Source of the DNA: JAIVJG01 sp964236735 | GTDB lineage: Bacteria > Acidobacteriota > Blastocatellia > Pyrinomonadales > Pyrinomonadaceae | Assembly: GCA_964236735.1 (NCBI GenBank) | Contig: CAXSFM010000009.1 | Span: 149,535-213,534, forward strand | Reading direction: 5' to 3' | DNA length: 64,000 bases | Shown: positions 16,567 through 24,529 of the stretch, in pieces | How positions within the stretch are numbered: the stretch's first letter is position 1 | Layout of the letters: each line of letters begins with the position of its first letter | Translations under genes and position numbers: made by a program | Notes under the pieces: generated by a model | What the model was told of the DNA's origin: nothing | Database searches by the model: none | What the model saw: the letters and a program-made list of their open reading frames with translations, nothing else

Positions 16567-18180
16567 ATGATCAAACACGCACGTTATCTCTGTCTCTGTT
16601 TCTGCTTACTCGCGGGCAGCGGGATAAGCGTCCGCGCCGAAGTGAGCCTGCCGAAGATTGTCGGAGACAACATGGTGTTGCAGAGAAACGTGCGGCTTCC
16701 GATCTGGGGGCGCGCGACTCCGGGCGAAGAGGTCACGGTGCGCTTCGCCGGGCAGACGAAGCGCGCGCGCGCCGACGGTCAGGGACGCTGGCAGGTGACG
16801 CTCGACCCGCTCAAGGCATCGGCGACGTCGCGTGAAATGACGTTCACATCCGGCAACGTGATTCGTCTCAAAAATATTCTCGTGGGCGAAGTGTGGCTCT
16901 GTGCGGGGCAGTCGAACATGGAGTACGCGGTGGGCGTGGCGACGGCGGGCGCGCCAGCCGCGACGCAGACGGACGCCGCGCTCGCTGAAGAAATTAAGAC
17001 GGCGCACTATCCAACCATCCGCTTGTTCCGGGTGGAGAAGAAACTGCAACCGCCGGAGGTCGTGAGCGACGGTTGGAGCGAAGCCGGCGGCGACTCGCTG
17101 GCTAAGTTCTCCGCCGTGGGTTACTTCTTCGCGCGCCGTCTTCAAGGTGAACTGGGCGTGCCGGTCGGCATGATTGAGTCGGCGTGGGGCGGCAGCCGCA
17201 TCGAGCCTTGGACGCCCGCCGAAGCATACAAAGACGCGAAAGCCTTTGCACAAGAAAACGCACAACAACCGCTGGTGATAGACGGGGTCAAGCCCGGACA
17301 GAATTACGACGCCATGGTGCGCCCGCTCGCGCCCTACGCGCTGCGCGGCGTGCTCTGGTATCAAGGCGAGTCGCAGGTCATCTGCTGCAACGACGGGCTG
17401 CGCTACGCCGACAAGATGGAGACGCTCATACGTGGCTGGCGCGCCGCGTGGCAACAAAACAATCTGCCGTTTTATTACGTGCAGGTCGCGCCGTTCCTCT
17501 ACACGAAACGCAAAGACAAACTCGCGCACAGCGACGAGGAACTGCCCAAACTTTGGGAGGCGCAAGCCGCGACGCTGACGATTCCGTACACGGGCATGGT
17601 CGCGACGACAGACCTCGTGGACGACCTGAGCAACATTCATCCCGGCAGGAAGCGCGACGTAGGCGGGCGGCTCGCCGATCTCGCGCTCGCGAAGACATAT
17701 CACCGCCAAAGCGTCGCCTTCACCGGCCCGACGTTTCTGAAGATGGAGATTCGAGGGTCACAGGCCGTCGTGCATTTCAACAATGTCGCCGGCGGTTTGT
17801 CCGCTCGTGGCGGAACGCCGCTGACGGATTTCGAGGTCGCCGGGATGGACGGCAAGTTTGTCTCTGCCGAGGCCATCATTCGAGGCGACACGGTTATCGT
17901 CTCAGCATCGCAGGTGCTTGCGCCGCGTGCGGTGCGCTTCGCGTGGCGTGAAACTGCCAGACCAAACCTCATCAATCGCGCGGGGCTTCCTGCCTATCCC
18001 TTCCGCACCGACGCCGCACACTGGCCGCCGGCAGCGCACAAAGAAATCGAAGGTAAATGCTATGCGAATAATCACACGCTTCATGTTAACTCTGGCCGCT
18101 TTGCTGTTGAGCGGCGTTCCCTTGCTGGCCGACGTGAAACTGCCCGCGCACTTCTCCGATCACATGGTGCTTCAGCGTGA
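16567..18180 (+). CDS. Sialate O-acetylesterase family (SASA) esterase, first copy
   Basis: A 537-residue secreted esterase with signal peptide (HARYLCLCFCLLAGSGISVRA). The family removes O-acetyl groups from sugars; in plant-polymer degraders it acts on acetylated pectin, hemicellulose or rhamnogalacturonan. SASA motifs are VGEVWLCAGQSNMEYAVG near residues 103-120 with the nucleophilic Ser in GQSNM, GVLWYQGES near 259-267, and a late DxxH-type segment (DDLSNIHPGRKRDVGGRLA). The natural family end is near PAYPFRTD at residue 480. Here the frame runs about 57 residues further, through the start of the next gene, before a stop at 18178-18180. The two genes overlap by 119 bases in different frames, so the tail is probably a read-through extension after loss of the original stop. 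Confidence 0.88.
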   Translation: MIKHARYLCLCFCLLAGSGISVRAEVSLPKIVGDNMVLQRNVRLPIWGRATPGEEVTVRFAGQTKRARADGQGRWQVTLDPLKASATSREMTFTSGNVIRLKNILVGEVWLCAGQSNMEYAVGVATAGAPAATQTDAALAEEIKTAHYPTIRLFRVEKKLQPPEVVSDGWSEAGGDSLAKFSAVGYFFARRLQGELGVPVGMIESAWGGSRIEPWTPAEAYKDAKAFAQENAQQPLVIDGVKPGQNYDAMVRPLAPYALRGVLWYQGESQVICCNDGLRYADKMETLIRGWRAAWQQNNLPFYYVQVAPFLYTKRKDKLAHSDEELPKLWEAQAATLTIPYTGMVATTDLVDDLSNIHPGRKRDVGGRLADLALAKTYHRQSVAFTGPTFLKMEIRGSQAVVHFNNVAGGLSARGGTPLTDFEVAGMDGKFVSAEAIIRGDTVIVSASQVLAPRAVRFAWRETARPNLINRAGLPAYPFRTDAAHWPPAAHKEIEGKCYANNHTLHVNSGRFAVERRSLAGRRETARALLRSHGASA

Positions 18181-19624
18181 CATGAAAGCGCCCGTCTGGG
18201 GACAGGCAGACCCCGGCGAGGGAGTGACGGTGGAATTCGCCGGGCAGAAGAAAAAAGCGAAAGCCGATGCTGACGGCAAGTGGCGCGTCTATCTCGCTCC
18301 GATGTCGGCTTCCGCCAAGTCTCGGACAATGACCGTCACCGGCGCGAACAAAAATCAAAAAGTTAAGTTTGAAGATGTCCTCGTCGGTGAAGTGTGGCTC
18401 TGCTCCGGCCAGTCGAATATGGATTTCACCGTCGCCAAAACGGAGAAGTATTACTTCGCCGGAGTTATCAACGAAGCGACTGAAGTGGCCGCCGCCAACT
18501 ATCCCTTGATTCGCCGGTTCACAGGAGATTGGACGCGCAGCTACGAGCCGAAGCGAGAGGTTGCAGGTACATGGCAAGTGACCGATCCGCAGAGCGTGCG
18601 GGAATTTTCCGCCATCGGATATTTCTTCGCGCGCGATCTGCAAAAAGAACTCAAGGTTCCCGTCGGCATCATCGTCTTAACCTATGGGGCAAGCACGGCT
18701 CAAGCGTGGATCAGGCGTGACGCGATGCTTGAGAATCCGCAGTTGAAATTGATGCTCGATAAGTTCGACGCTGACGTTAAAGCCTACGCGACTGACACCG
18801 CAGGCAAGGAGAAATACGGACAGGCTCTGACGAAATGGGAGGCAGAGGCCGCCGCCGCGAAAGCTGACGGCAAGCCCGCGCCCCGCAAGCCACGCAACCC
18901 CAACCCGATTGAAGACCAGCACAATCCGACCGTCATGTTCAACGGCATGATCGCGCCGGTCATACCTTATGCCGTGCGCGGCGTGCTCTGGTATCAGGGC
19001 GAGTCAATCACCGGCGATCAGAAGTTGTTTCCCGTGCTGAATGAGACGCTGATTAAAGACTGGCGCAAGCTCTGGGGCGAGGGCGATTTTCCTTTCTACT
19101 TCGTTCAATTGGCCGCCTACAAAGCGCCCGTCACTGAACCCGCTGAGAGCAGCATCGCGACGGTGCGTGAAATGCAAACCGCGGCGCTCGCCATACCAAA
19201 CACGGGCATGGCCGCCACCATTGATATTGGCGACGCGAAGGACGTGCATCCGCACAACAAGCAGACGCTCGGCAATCGCCTCGCGCAACTCGCCCTCGCC
19301 GGAACATACGGGCGCAAGGTTGAGTACTCCGGCCCCATGTATGAATCAATGCAGGTGGAAGGCAGCGCCATTCGTCTGAAATTTTCACATCTTGGCGGCG
19401 GACTCGTCGCGAAGGGCGGCGCGCTGAAATACTTTACCGTAGCGGGAGCCGACAAAAAATTCGTCTGGGCCGAAGCGAAGATTGAAGGTGAAACTGTAGT
19501 CGTCAGCAGCCCTCTGATCAGCGCGCCCGTGGCAGTGCGTTACGCATGGGCGGACAACCCTGAAGGCAGCAACCTCTACAACGCTGCGGGCCTACCCGCC
19601 GTGCCATTCCGAACAGACCGATAA
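18062..19624 (+). CDS. Sialate O-acetylesterase family (SASA) esterase, second copy
   Basis: A 520-residue paralogue of the preceding gene. The start is ATG 18062, with GAAGG 8-9 bases upstream and a signal peptide (MRIITRFMLTLAALLLSGVPLLA); longer frame extensions run through the previous gene and are rejected. It shares KLPAHFSDHMVLQRDMKAPVWG with the opening of the paralogue (NMVLQRNVRLPIWG), CSGQSNMDFTVA near residue 113 and GVLWYQGESITG near 307. DVHPHNKQTLGNRLAQLA near 398-415 holds the catalytic Asp/His. An insertion near residues 255-285 (Ala/Lys-rich) is absent from copy one. It is the last gene of the polysaccharide-degradation run. Confidence 0.9.
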   Translation: MRIITRFMLTLAALLLSGVPLLADVKLPAHFSDHMVLQRDMKAPVWGQADPGEGVTVEFAGQKKKAKADADGKWRVYLAPMSASAKSRTMTVTGANKNQKVKFEDVLVGEVWLCSGQSNMDFTVAKTEKYYFAGVINEATEVAAANYPLIRRFTGDWTRSYEPKREVAGTWQVTDPQSVREFSAIGYFFARDLQKELKVPVGIIVLTYGASTAQAWIRRDAMLENPQLKLMLDKFDADVKAYATDTAGKEKYGQALTKWEAEAAAAKADGKPAPRKPRNPNPIEDQHNPTVMFNGMIAPVIPYAVRGVLWYQGESITGDQKLFPVLNETLIKDWRKLWGEGDFPFYFVQLAAYKAPVTEPAESSIATVREMQTAALAIPNTGMAATIDIGDAKDVHPHNKQTLGNRLAQLALAGTYGRKVEYSGPMYESMQVEGSAIRLKFSHLGGGLVAKGGALKYFTVAGADKKFVWAEAKIEGETVVVSSPLISAPVAVRYAWADNPEGSNLYNAAGLPAVPFRTDR

Positions 19625-19727
19625 GGCTTGTCACCTGCACGCTCTACTTGCAGGGCAGAAGTTTTACGGCAGGGTCAGAGTGATGGCGCTGTAGGGCGAG
19701 AAGGTTTGGTTTGCACGTCATCTGGAC

Positions 19728-19771
19728 GCTGAAAAACAGAACCCGCACGAACATTAATGTTCATGCGGGTT
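19728..19771 (-). terminator. Rho-independent terminator of tRNA-Asn
   Basis: Arms AACCCGCA (19740-19747) and TGCGGGTT (19764-19771) extend through near-complementary GAACATT/AATGTTC. Read on the - strand, the hairpin is followed by TCTGTTTTTC, a terminator T-tract. Confidence 0.75.
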
Positions 19772-19784
19772 TCGTCGTTAGAAG

Positions 19785-19859
<75 letters not shown>

Positions 19860-20179
19860 ATGGATTGTGGAGCGTGGCGGCATGGCTACATGATAGTTGC
19901 CGCGAGGTGGATTTTATAGCAGAGCGCGTGCGGAGCGTCAAGCGAGTGGGTCAGATGAAAACGTCTCGGTCTGAGACTGAAGTTGACTTGGCCTGAGACT
20001 GATGTGGACATGAGATAAGGACGGTTTAATTGAGACGTAAACGGATGCCGGATGCGTTATGGCTGGTCGTGCAGGCTTGCGCGCGGGTGGGTGTTTGAGA
20101 GATTATCGTGCGCCGTATCCGTCAAAAAAGTTTCGATCTTGATCTCTACGCGCATCTTGCATGGGAGGAGTTTTAGTTT
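19860..20179. other. Intergenic region upstream of tRNA-Asn and the esterase
   Basis: No supportable gene. The left part carries the tRNA-Asn promoter. The right part is presumably the esterase leader, ending in a strong GGAGGAG ribosome-binding site at 20162-20168. No other structure was recognised. Confidence 0.6.
19913..19941 (-). promoter_or_regulatory. Promoter of tRNA-Asn
   Basis: On the - strand TTGACG (19936-19941) and TATAAA (19913-19918) are separated by 17 bases. This is a near-consensus housekeeping promoter about 55 bases upstream of the tRNA 5' end. Confidence 0.75.
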
Positions 20180-20914
20180 ATGGAGCGACGTATAACTTCT
20201 TGGTATAGTTCAAATTTGGGAATGGAGATGCCGCTGGTCGCATACGGGCACGCGGGTTATCCGCTATTGATGTTTCCGACCGCCGCCGCGGACTTTCTGG
20301 AGTACGAGAGATTTCATCTCATCAATTCAATCAAGCATTTGATCGAGGCGGGGCGCGTGCGCGCTTATTCGATTAACAGCGTCAATCGTTACAGTCTGCT
20401 CAATGAACAAGCTCCGCCGCATATCAAAGCGGAATTGCTGGCGCATTATGATCGCTACATCACGGATGAAGTGCTGCCGCTCATTCGCCAGGATAGCGGC
20501 GACGACAATGCGCGACCGATGGTGACGGGCGCGTCGCTCGGCGCGTATCTTTCAGCCAACACGTATTTCAAACACCCGGACTTGTTGCGCGGCGTGATTG
20601 CGATGAGCGGCAGTTACGACGTGCGCTCGTGGTTCGAGGGCTACTTCGATGACAACGTCTATTTCAACAACCCCGTGCAGTATCTCGCGAATTTGAATGA
20701 CGATTACTATCTGCCGACGCTGCAACGCGCCGATGCGATTGTGATTTTGTCGGGGCAGGGTTCCTACGAAGCGCCGGAGCGCAGCCGCCAACTCTCAGGA
20801 CTGCTGTCGTCCAAAGGTATTCCGCACACGCTCGACATCTGGGGGCCGGACGTGGATCACGACTGGCCTTGGTGGCGCAAAATGCTGCCGTACTGGATGG
20901 AAAAACTCCTCTGA
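20180..20914 (+). CDS. Esterase-family alpha/beta hydrolase
   Basis: A 244-residue cytoplasmic protein of the putative esterase (esterase D-like) family. The ATG is preceded by GGAGGAG with about 11 bases spacing. PLLMFPTAAADFLEYE holds the oxyanion-hole region. The nucleophile elbow is GASLGAYLS near residue 118, and the catalytic His is probably in DVDHDWPWW near residue 226, an ending shared with uncharacterised esterases. There is no signal peptide. It stands alone after tRNA-Asn. Substrate is unknown; a link to the upstream acetylesterases is possible but unsupported. Confidence 0.82.
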   Translation: MERRITSWYSSNLGMEMPLVAYGHAGYPLLMFPTAAADFLEYERFHLINSIKHLIEAGRVRAYSINSVNRYSLLNEQAPPHIKAELLAHYDRYITDEVLPLIRQDSGDDNARPMVTGASLGAYLSANTYFKHPDLLRGVIAMSGSYDVRSWFEGYFDDNVYFNNPVQYLANLNDDYYLPTLQRADAIVILSGQGSYEAPERSRQLSGLLSSKGIPHTLDIWGPDVDHDWPWWRKMLPYWMEKLL

Positions 20915-21118
20915 CGAGAAGGCAAAAGTAAAAAGGTAAAAGGCTAAAGTGAAGAGCGCGTGTCTCCTTATCAGCATTGGCAGTTATCATGCTTTTGGCT
21001 TCGATGACATGGACGCGGACGGCGCGCGTGACGTGGGAATACAAATCAATTCGGGGATGGACGGTGGGGAGTTGGTCAACTCGGAGCCAGATTTTATTTC
21101 AAGCGTCAAAAATAGAAA

Positions 21119-21427
21119 TCATCCTTCATTGCCACGTTGATTGATCAGACGCTCCACAGTTTCAACTAACACATTCACACGTTCATCAGTATGTGTCGTC
21201 GCCTCGGTGAGTCGCATGTTGATTTTATCTTGTGTCTGCATAAACCGTGTGACGGCCTGCGTAAACTCATTTTGAGTTTCAGCCATGATGTTGATGAGTT
21301 GATTGGTCTGCGCTATTTGCCGGTTCGTTTCCTCAAATCGCCGGTTCATTTCTTCCAGGCGTATCTCAAAATTAGCCTGGCTCTTCAAGAGAAATTCGAT
21401 GCCGCGCTCCATTTCATCCGATGTCAT
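21119..21427 (-). CDS. Small coiled-coil protein
   Basis: A 102-residue protein that is almost entirely alpha-helical heptad repeat: residues 20-95 have regular hydrophobic spacing (FEIRLEEMNRRFEETNRQI onward), with Thr/Gln/Asn-rich positions. Similar short coiled-coil proteins of unknown function are common in cyanobacteria and Acidobacteriota. The ATG follows GAGAGGCAAGG. There is no membrane segment or signal peptide. It lies downstream of the PBP1A gene's 3' end in the same orientation. Function cannot be assigned. Confidence 0.6.
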   Translation of the reverse strand: MTSDEMERGIEFLLKSQANFEIRLEEMNRRFEETNRQIAQTNQLINIMAETQNEFTQAVTRFMQTQDKINMRLTEATTHTDERVNVLVETVERLINQRGNEG

Positions 21428-21551
21428 TTTGGCCTTGCCTCTCTATTCTCTTAGCCTATCATCACGAATTAGTTACCAATGACCATTGGAATCATTAGAA
21501 GACTCATCCGTTTGTTTCTTGCTACGCTTGGTTTTGCTTTTGCCTTTATAA

Positions 21552-24143
21552 CTACGGTTCGCCCGCGCCCTTCTTGCCTTTCTTTTTGGGCGGCGCTTCC
21601 GTTGAATGGGTGGCGGCGGAAGGGGGCGGCGGGGGCGCGGCTTCGTCGTGCGGCACAGTGACGACAGGTTTCTTCGGCGCGCTCTCGGTCGCGGGCGCGA
21701 TGTCTTTGAGGGACTCGCCGGGCGCGGGCGGCAGGGTGATTTGCTCAAGCTTCGGCTCGATGAGAAGCGCGGGGAGCGCGCGGTCGCCGTTTGCGTCTTT
21801 CGCATCTTTCGCGACGACAAAGGCCGCGCGCTGTTCGCTCATCTCGCGTTGACGCTGGCGGTAAAGCTCCTTGATGTCTTCGGGCATCGAAGGCGGCGTG
21901 TCGAACTTCTCCTTTGGCTTATCCTTGAGATAGTCCTTCATAAAATTGACCCAGATGGGAAGCGCGCCGTGCCCGCCCGTCATGTCCGAGCCGAGTGATT
22001 GTTTGCGCTCGGAGTAACCCATCCAGACGCCGGTCACGTAAGTCGGCGTGTAACCGATGAACCAGACATCCGTGTGGTCGTTGACGGTGCCGGTCTTGCC
22101 CGCCACTTGCCCGCCAACCGTCGAAGCCTGTGGAGCCGTCCCGCCCGGAGCCGTCACGCCGCGCATCATCTCAACCATCGTCAGCGCAACGTACTGGCTG
22201 ACCACTTTGAAGGTCGTCTTCTCCCATTCTTCGAGCGTGTTGCCGTCGCGGTCAACGACGCGGCGGATGAGATGTTTTTCGTTGCGGATGCCTTTGTTCG
22301 GGAAGGCCGAGTAGGCCGAGACCATCTCGATGAGCGGCACTTCGGTCGCGCCGAGCGCGGACGGCAGATAGGGAGCCATCGGCTGCGTGATGCCGAAGCG
22401 TCTGACCATCTGCGCGCCGGTCTGGATGCCGACCATGTCGAGCGCGTGGACGGCAGGGATGTTCAGAGAGTGCGCGAGCGCGATCTTCATCGGCACGTCG
22501 CCGCAACTCGTCGAGCCGTCGTAGTTGTGCGGCTGCCAGCCGTTTTTGTTAATCGCCGCGCCGCTCAAAACCGTGTCGGGCGTCATGCCCCACTCGACCG
22601 CCGCCGTATAGACGAAGGGCTTGAAGCAGGAGCCGGTCTGACGGTAAGCCTGCGTCGCGTTATTGAATTTGTTAGTGCCGAAATCGTAGCCGCCGATCAT
22701 CGTCACGATCTCGCCGTCCTTCGCGTTGATGGTCATCATCGCGCCCTGCACGGCGGGAATTTGCGACAACTCGACCTTGAGACGATGGCTGTTCTCGTCA
22801 ATTTCTTTGACCTTGAATTCCGCGAGATCGCCGATTTTTAACTCGCTCTTCGGCTGGCGATTGGAGCGCCCCATGTCTTTCGGCGTGACGGTCGCCGTGT
22901 AGTTGCCGAAGCGCGCGGTGGCTTCGTTCTTCAACGTGTCAACGTTCGTGATGAGCGCGGTTCTGTACGTGTCCGGCTCGTACTTGTTGATGTACCAGTC
23001 GGAATGCTTGAAGGCCGCGAGCATCTGCGGCGTGACGGGCACAGGCGCGCCGTTATTGTTGCCCGCCGCGAGCGTGGAGATGTTCTGGTACTCGCCGCGC
23101 CAACCGCCGTGCGTGCGGTCATAGGTGCGGAGACCTTCGCGCAAAGCCTCGTAAGCTTTCTTCTGCGCCGCGATGTTGATGGTCGAATAGACTGCGAGGC
23201 CGCTCTGCGCGACGCGCGTCGTGTATTTGTCTTCGAGGTACTGGCGAATTTCTTCGACCGGATAGCTGAAGATCGTGGCGTGCTGCTGCGACGGCGCGAA
23301 GGCCGAGTCGTTGAGCTTGATGGGGCGCTCTCTGGCCGCCTCAGCCTCCGACTGCGAGATGAAATTGTTGTTCGCCATCAATTGCAGGACGAGGTCGCGC
23401 CTCTCTTTGGACGCTTTCGCGTTGACCGTCGGAGACAGTTGGCTCGGAGCTTTCGGAATGCCCGCGAGCGTCGCCGCTTCTTCGATTGTCAGGTCTTTGG
23501 CGTGTTTGCCAAAGTAAGTCTCCGATGCGGCCTCGAAGCCATACGCGCCCGCGCCGAGAAAGATGTTGTTGACGTACATCTCCATGATCTGCTGCTTCGT
23601 GTAATAACGTTCGATCTGGAGCGCGACGACCCACTCGTTGAGCTTGCGTTTGTAGCTCTGCTCCGGCGACAGGAAAAGACGCTTGGCGAGTTGCTGCGTC
23701 AAGGTCGAGCCGCCTTCGCGGCTGCCCGTCGTGACGTTTTTCCAGACCGCGCCGGCGATGCGGACGGGGTCTATGCCTTTGTGTTCGAAGAAGCGCGCGT
23801 CCTCGACGGCGAGGATGGAATTTTTGATGTTGGGCGGAATCTCGTCGAACTTGAGAGGGATGCGGCGTTCAAGCGCGAACTCACCGATGACAGTCTCGCC
23901 GTCGTCGGCATAGACGCGCGTCACGACACTCGGCCTGTAAGTCGCCAGAGCCTTGACCTCTTCCGCCGCGCGCGAATAGTTGAGACTGTAAGCGACGATG
24001 ATGCCCGTCAGTCCGCCAGCCGCGAGCGCAAGCAGCAGCACTGAGGGAAGCCAGAAGCGACGCCACAATCTGTTCTGCTTCGGGGCTGGCCGTGCGTAAG
24101 TGCGATTCCTGTTGTCGTCGTTGCGCGTTTGATTGGCGGACAT
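21552..24143 (-). CDS. Penicillin-binding protein 1A (bifunctional transglycosylase/transpeptidase)
   Basis: An 863-residue class A penicillin-binding protein, polymerising and cross-linking peptidoglycan at the inner membrane. The start is ATG 24143 with GAAGAGGA 8 bases upstream; an in-frame ATG at 24185 is less likely. One membrane anchor is near residues 36-58. The GT51 transglycosylase shows EDARFFEHKGID near 113 (catalytic Glu), GGSTLTQQLAKRLFL near 144 and YTKQQIMEMYVN. The transpeptidase has SCFK near 505 (catalytic Ser), SLN near 559 and KTGT near 682. The tail beyond about 760 is Pro- and Lys-rich, ending KKKGKKGAGEP, a disordered low-complexity extension. It is an ordinary housekeeping gene at the start of a long - strand block. 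Confidence 0.95.
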   Translation of the reverse strand: MSANQTRNDDNRNRTYARPAPKQNRLWRRFWLPSVLLLALAAGGLTGIIVAYSLNYSRAAEEVKALATYRPSVVTRVYADDGETVIGEFALERRIPLKFDEIPPNIKNSILAVEDARFFEHKGIDPVRIAGAVWKNVTTGSREGGSTLTQQLAKRLFLSPEQSYKRKLNEWVVALQIERYYTKQQIMEMYVNNIFLGAGAYGFEAASETYFGKHAKDLTIEEAATLAGIPKAPSQLSPTVNAKASKERRDLVLQLMANNNFISQSEAEAARERPIKLNDSAFAPSQQHATIFSYPVEEIRQYLEDKYTTRVAQSGLAVYSTINIAAQKKAYEALREGLRTYDRTHGGWRGEYQNISTLAAGNNNGAPVPVTPQMLAAFKHSDWYINKYEPDTYRTALITNVDTLKNEATARFGNYTATVTPKDMGRSNRQPKSELKIGDLAEFKVKEIDENSHRLKVELSQIPAVQGAMMTINAKDGEIVTMIGGYDFGTNKFNNATQAYRQTGSCFKPFVYTAAVEWGMTPDTVLSGAAINKNGWQPHNYDGSTSCGDVPMKIALAHSLNIPAVHALDMVGIQTGAQMVRRFGITQPMAPYLPSALGATEVPLIEMVSAYSAFPNKGIRNEKHLIRRVVDRDGNTLEEWEKTTFKVVSQYVALTMVEMMRGVTAPGGTAPQASTVGGQVAGKTGTVNDHTDVWFIGYTPTYVTGVWMGYSERKQSLGSDMTGGHGALPIWVNFMKDYLKDKPKEKFDTPPSMPEDIKELYRQRQREMSEQRAAFVVAKDAKDANGDRALPALLIEPKLEQITLPPAPGESLKDIAPATESAPKKPVVTVPHDEAAPPPPPSAATHSTEAPPKKKGKKGAGEP

Positions 24144-24529
24144 AAAAAGAATCCTCTTCAAGGAAATTTCTGACGGGCGAGGCATTGCCGCGACGGAGAA
24201 CTCAGATCATCCGCGCGGCGATAAATTCGGGAGAGCGCCGGCGCGCGAATTATAACTTACAGGCCAGCCCGCGCGCGAGGCGTGTTCGGACGTGAGGCGC
24301 GCGCTCGTTCGCAATCGCACCGCGCTCAGGCGAGAGACAATCCACGTCAAGATGCTGAGAAAAGTTCGGCGGAGATTTGTGTAGCTTGAACTTGTCCGCG
24401 AGAACTGCGCGGCAGGCGGGGCAGGGAAGTAGTCGTCGCTCAACAAAACACGAACGGACATGACATCACAGGCGCGCAACAAGCTGTGATGCCATGTCCG
24501 TTCGCGCCCGCTCGCGCGTGAAACGTCGT
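24144..24529. other. Intergenic region between PBP1A and the CSLREA surface protein gene
   Basis: No convincing coding frame. It contains the PBP1A ribosome-binding region at the left, a TATAAT-like hexamer on the - strand at 24247-24252 without a convincing -35, and a strong terminator hairpin at 24440-24504. Confidence 0.6.
24440..24504 (-). terminator. Rho-independent terminator of the CSLREA surface protein gene
   Basis: Two 21-base arms, 24451-24471 and 24484-24504, are complementary with one mismatch around a 12-base loop. Read on the - strand, the hairpin is followed by TGTTTTGTTG. It lies about 25 bases after the stop of the 1,549-residue gene. Confidence 0.8.

Noticed and set aside
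23004..24044. 346-residue + strand frame
   Set aside because: Antisense to PBP1A, which has all catalytic motifs; the Arg/Val-rich composition is typical of GC-rich shadow frames.
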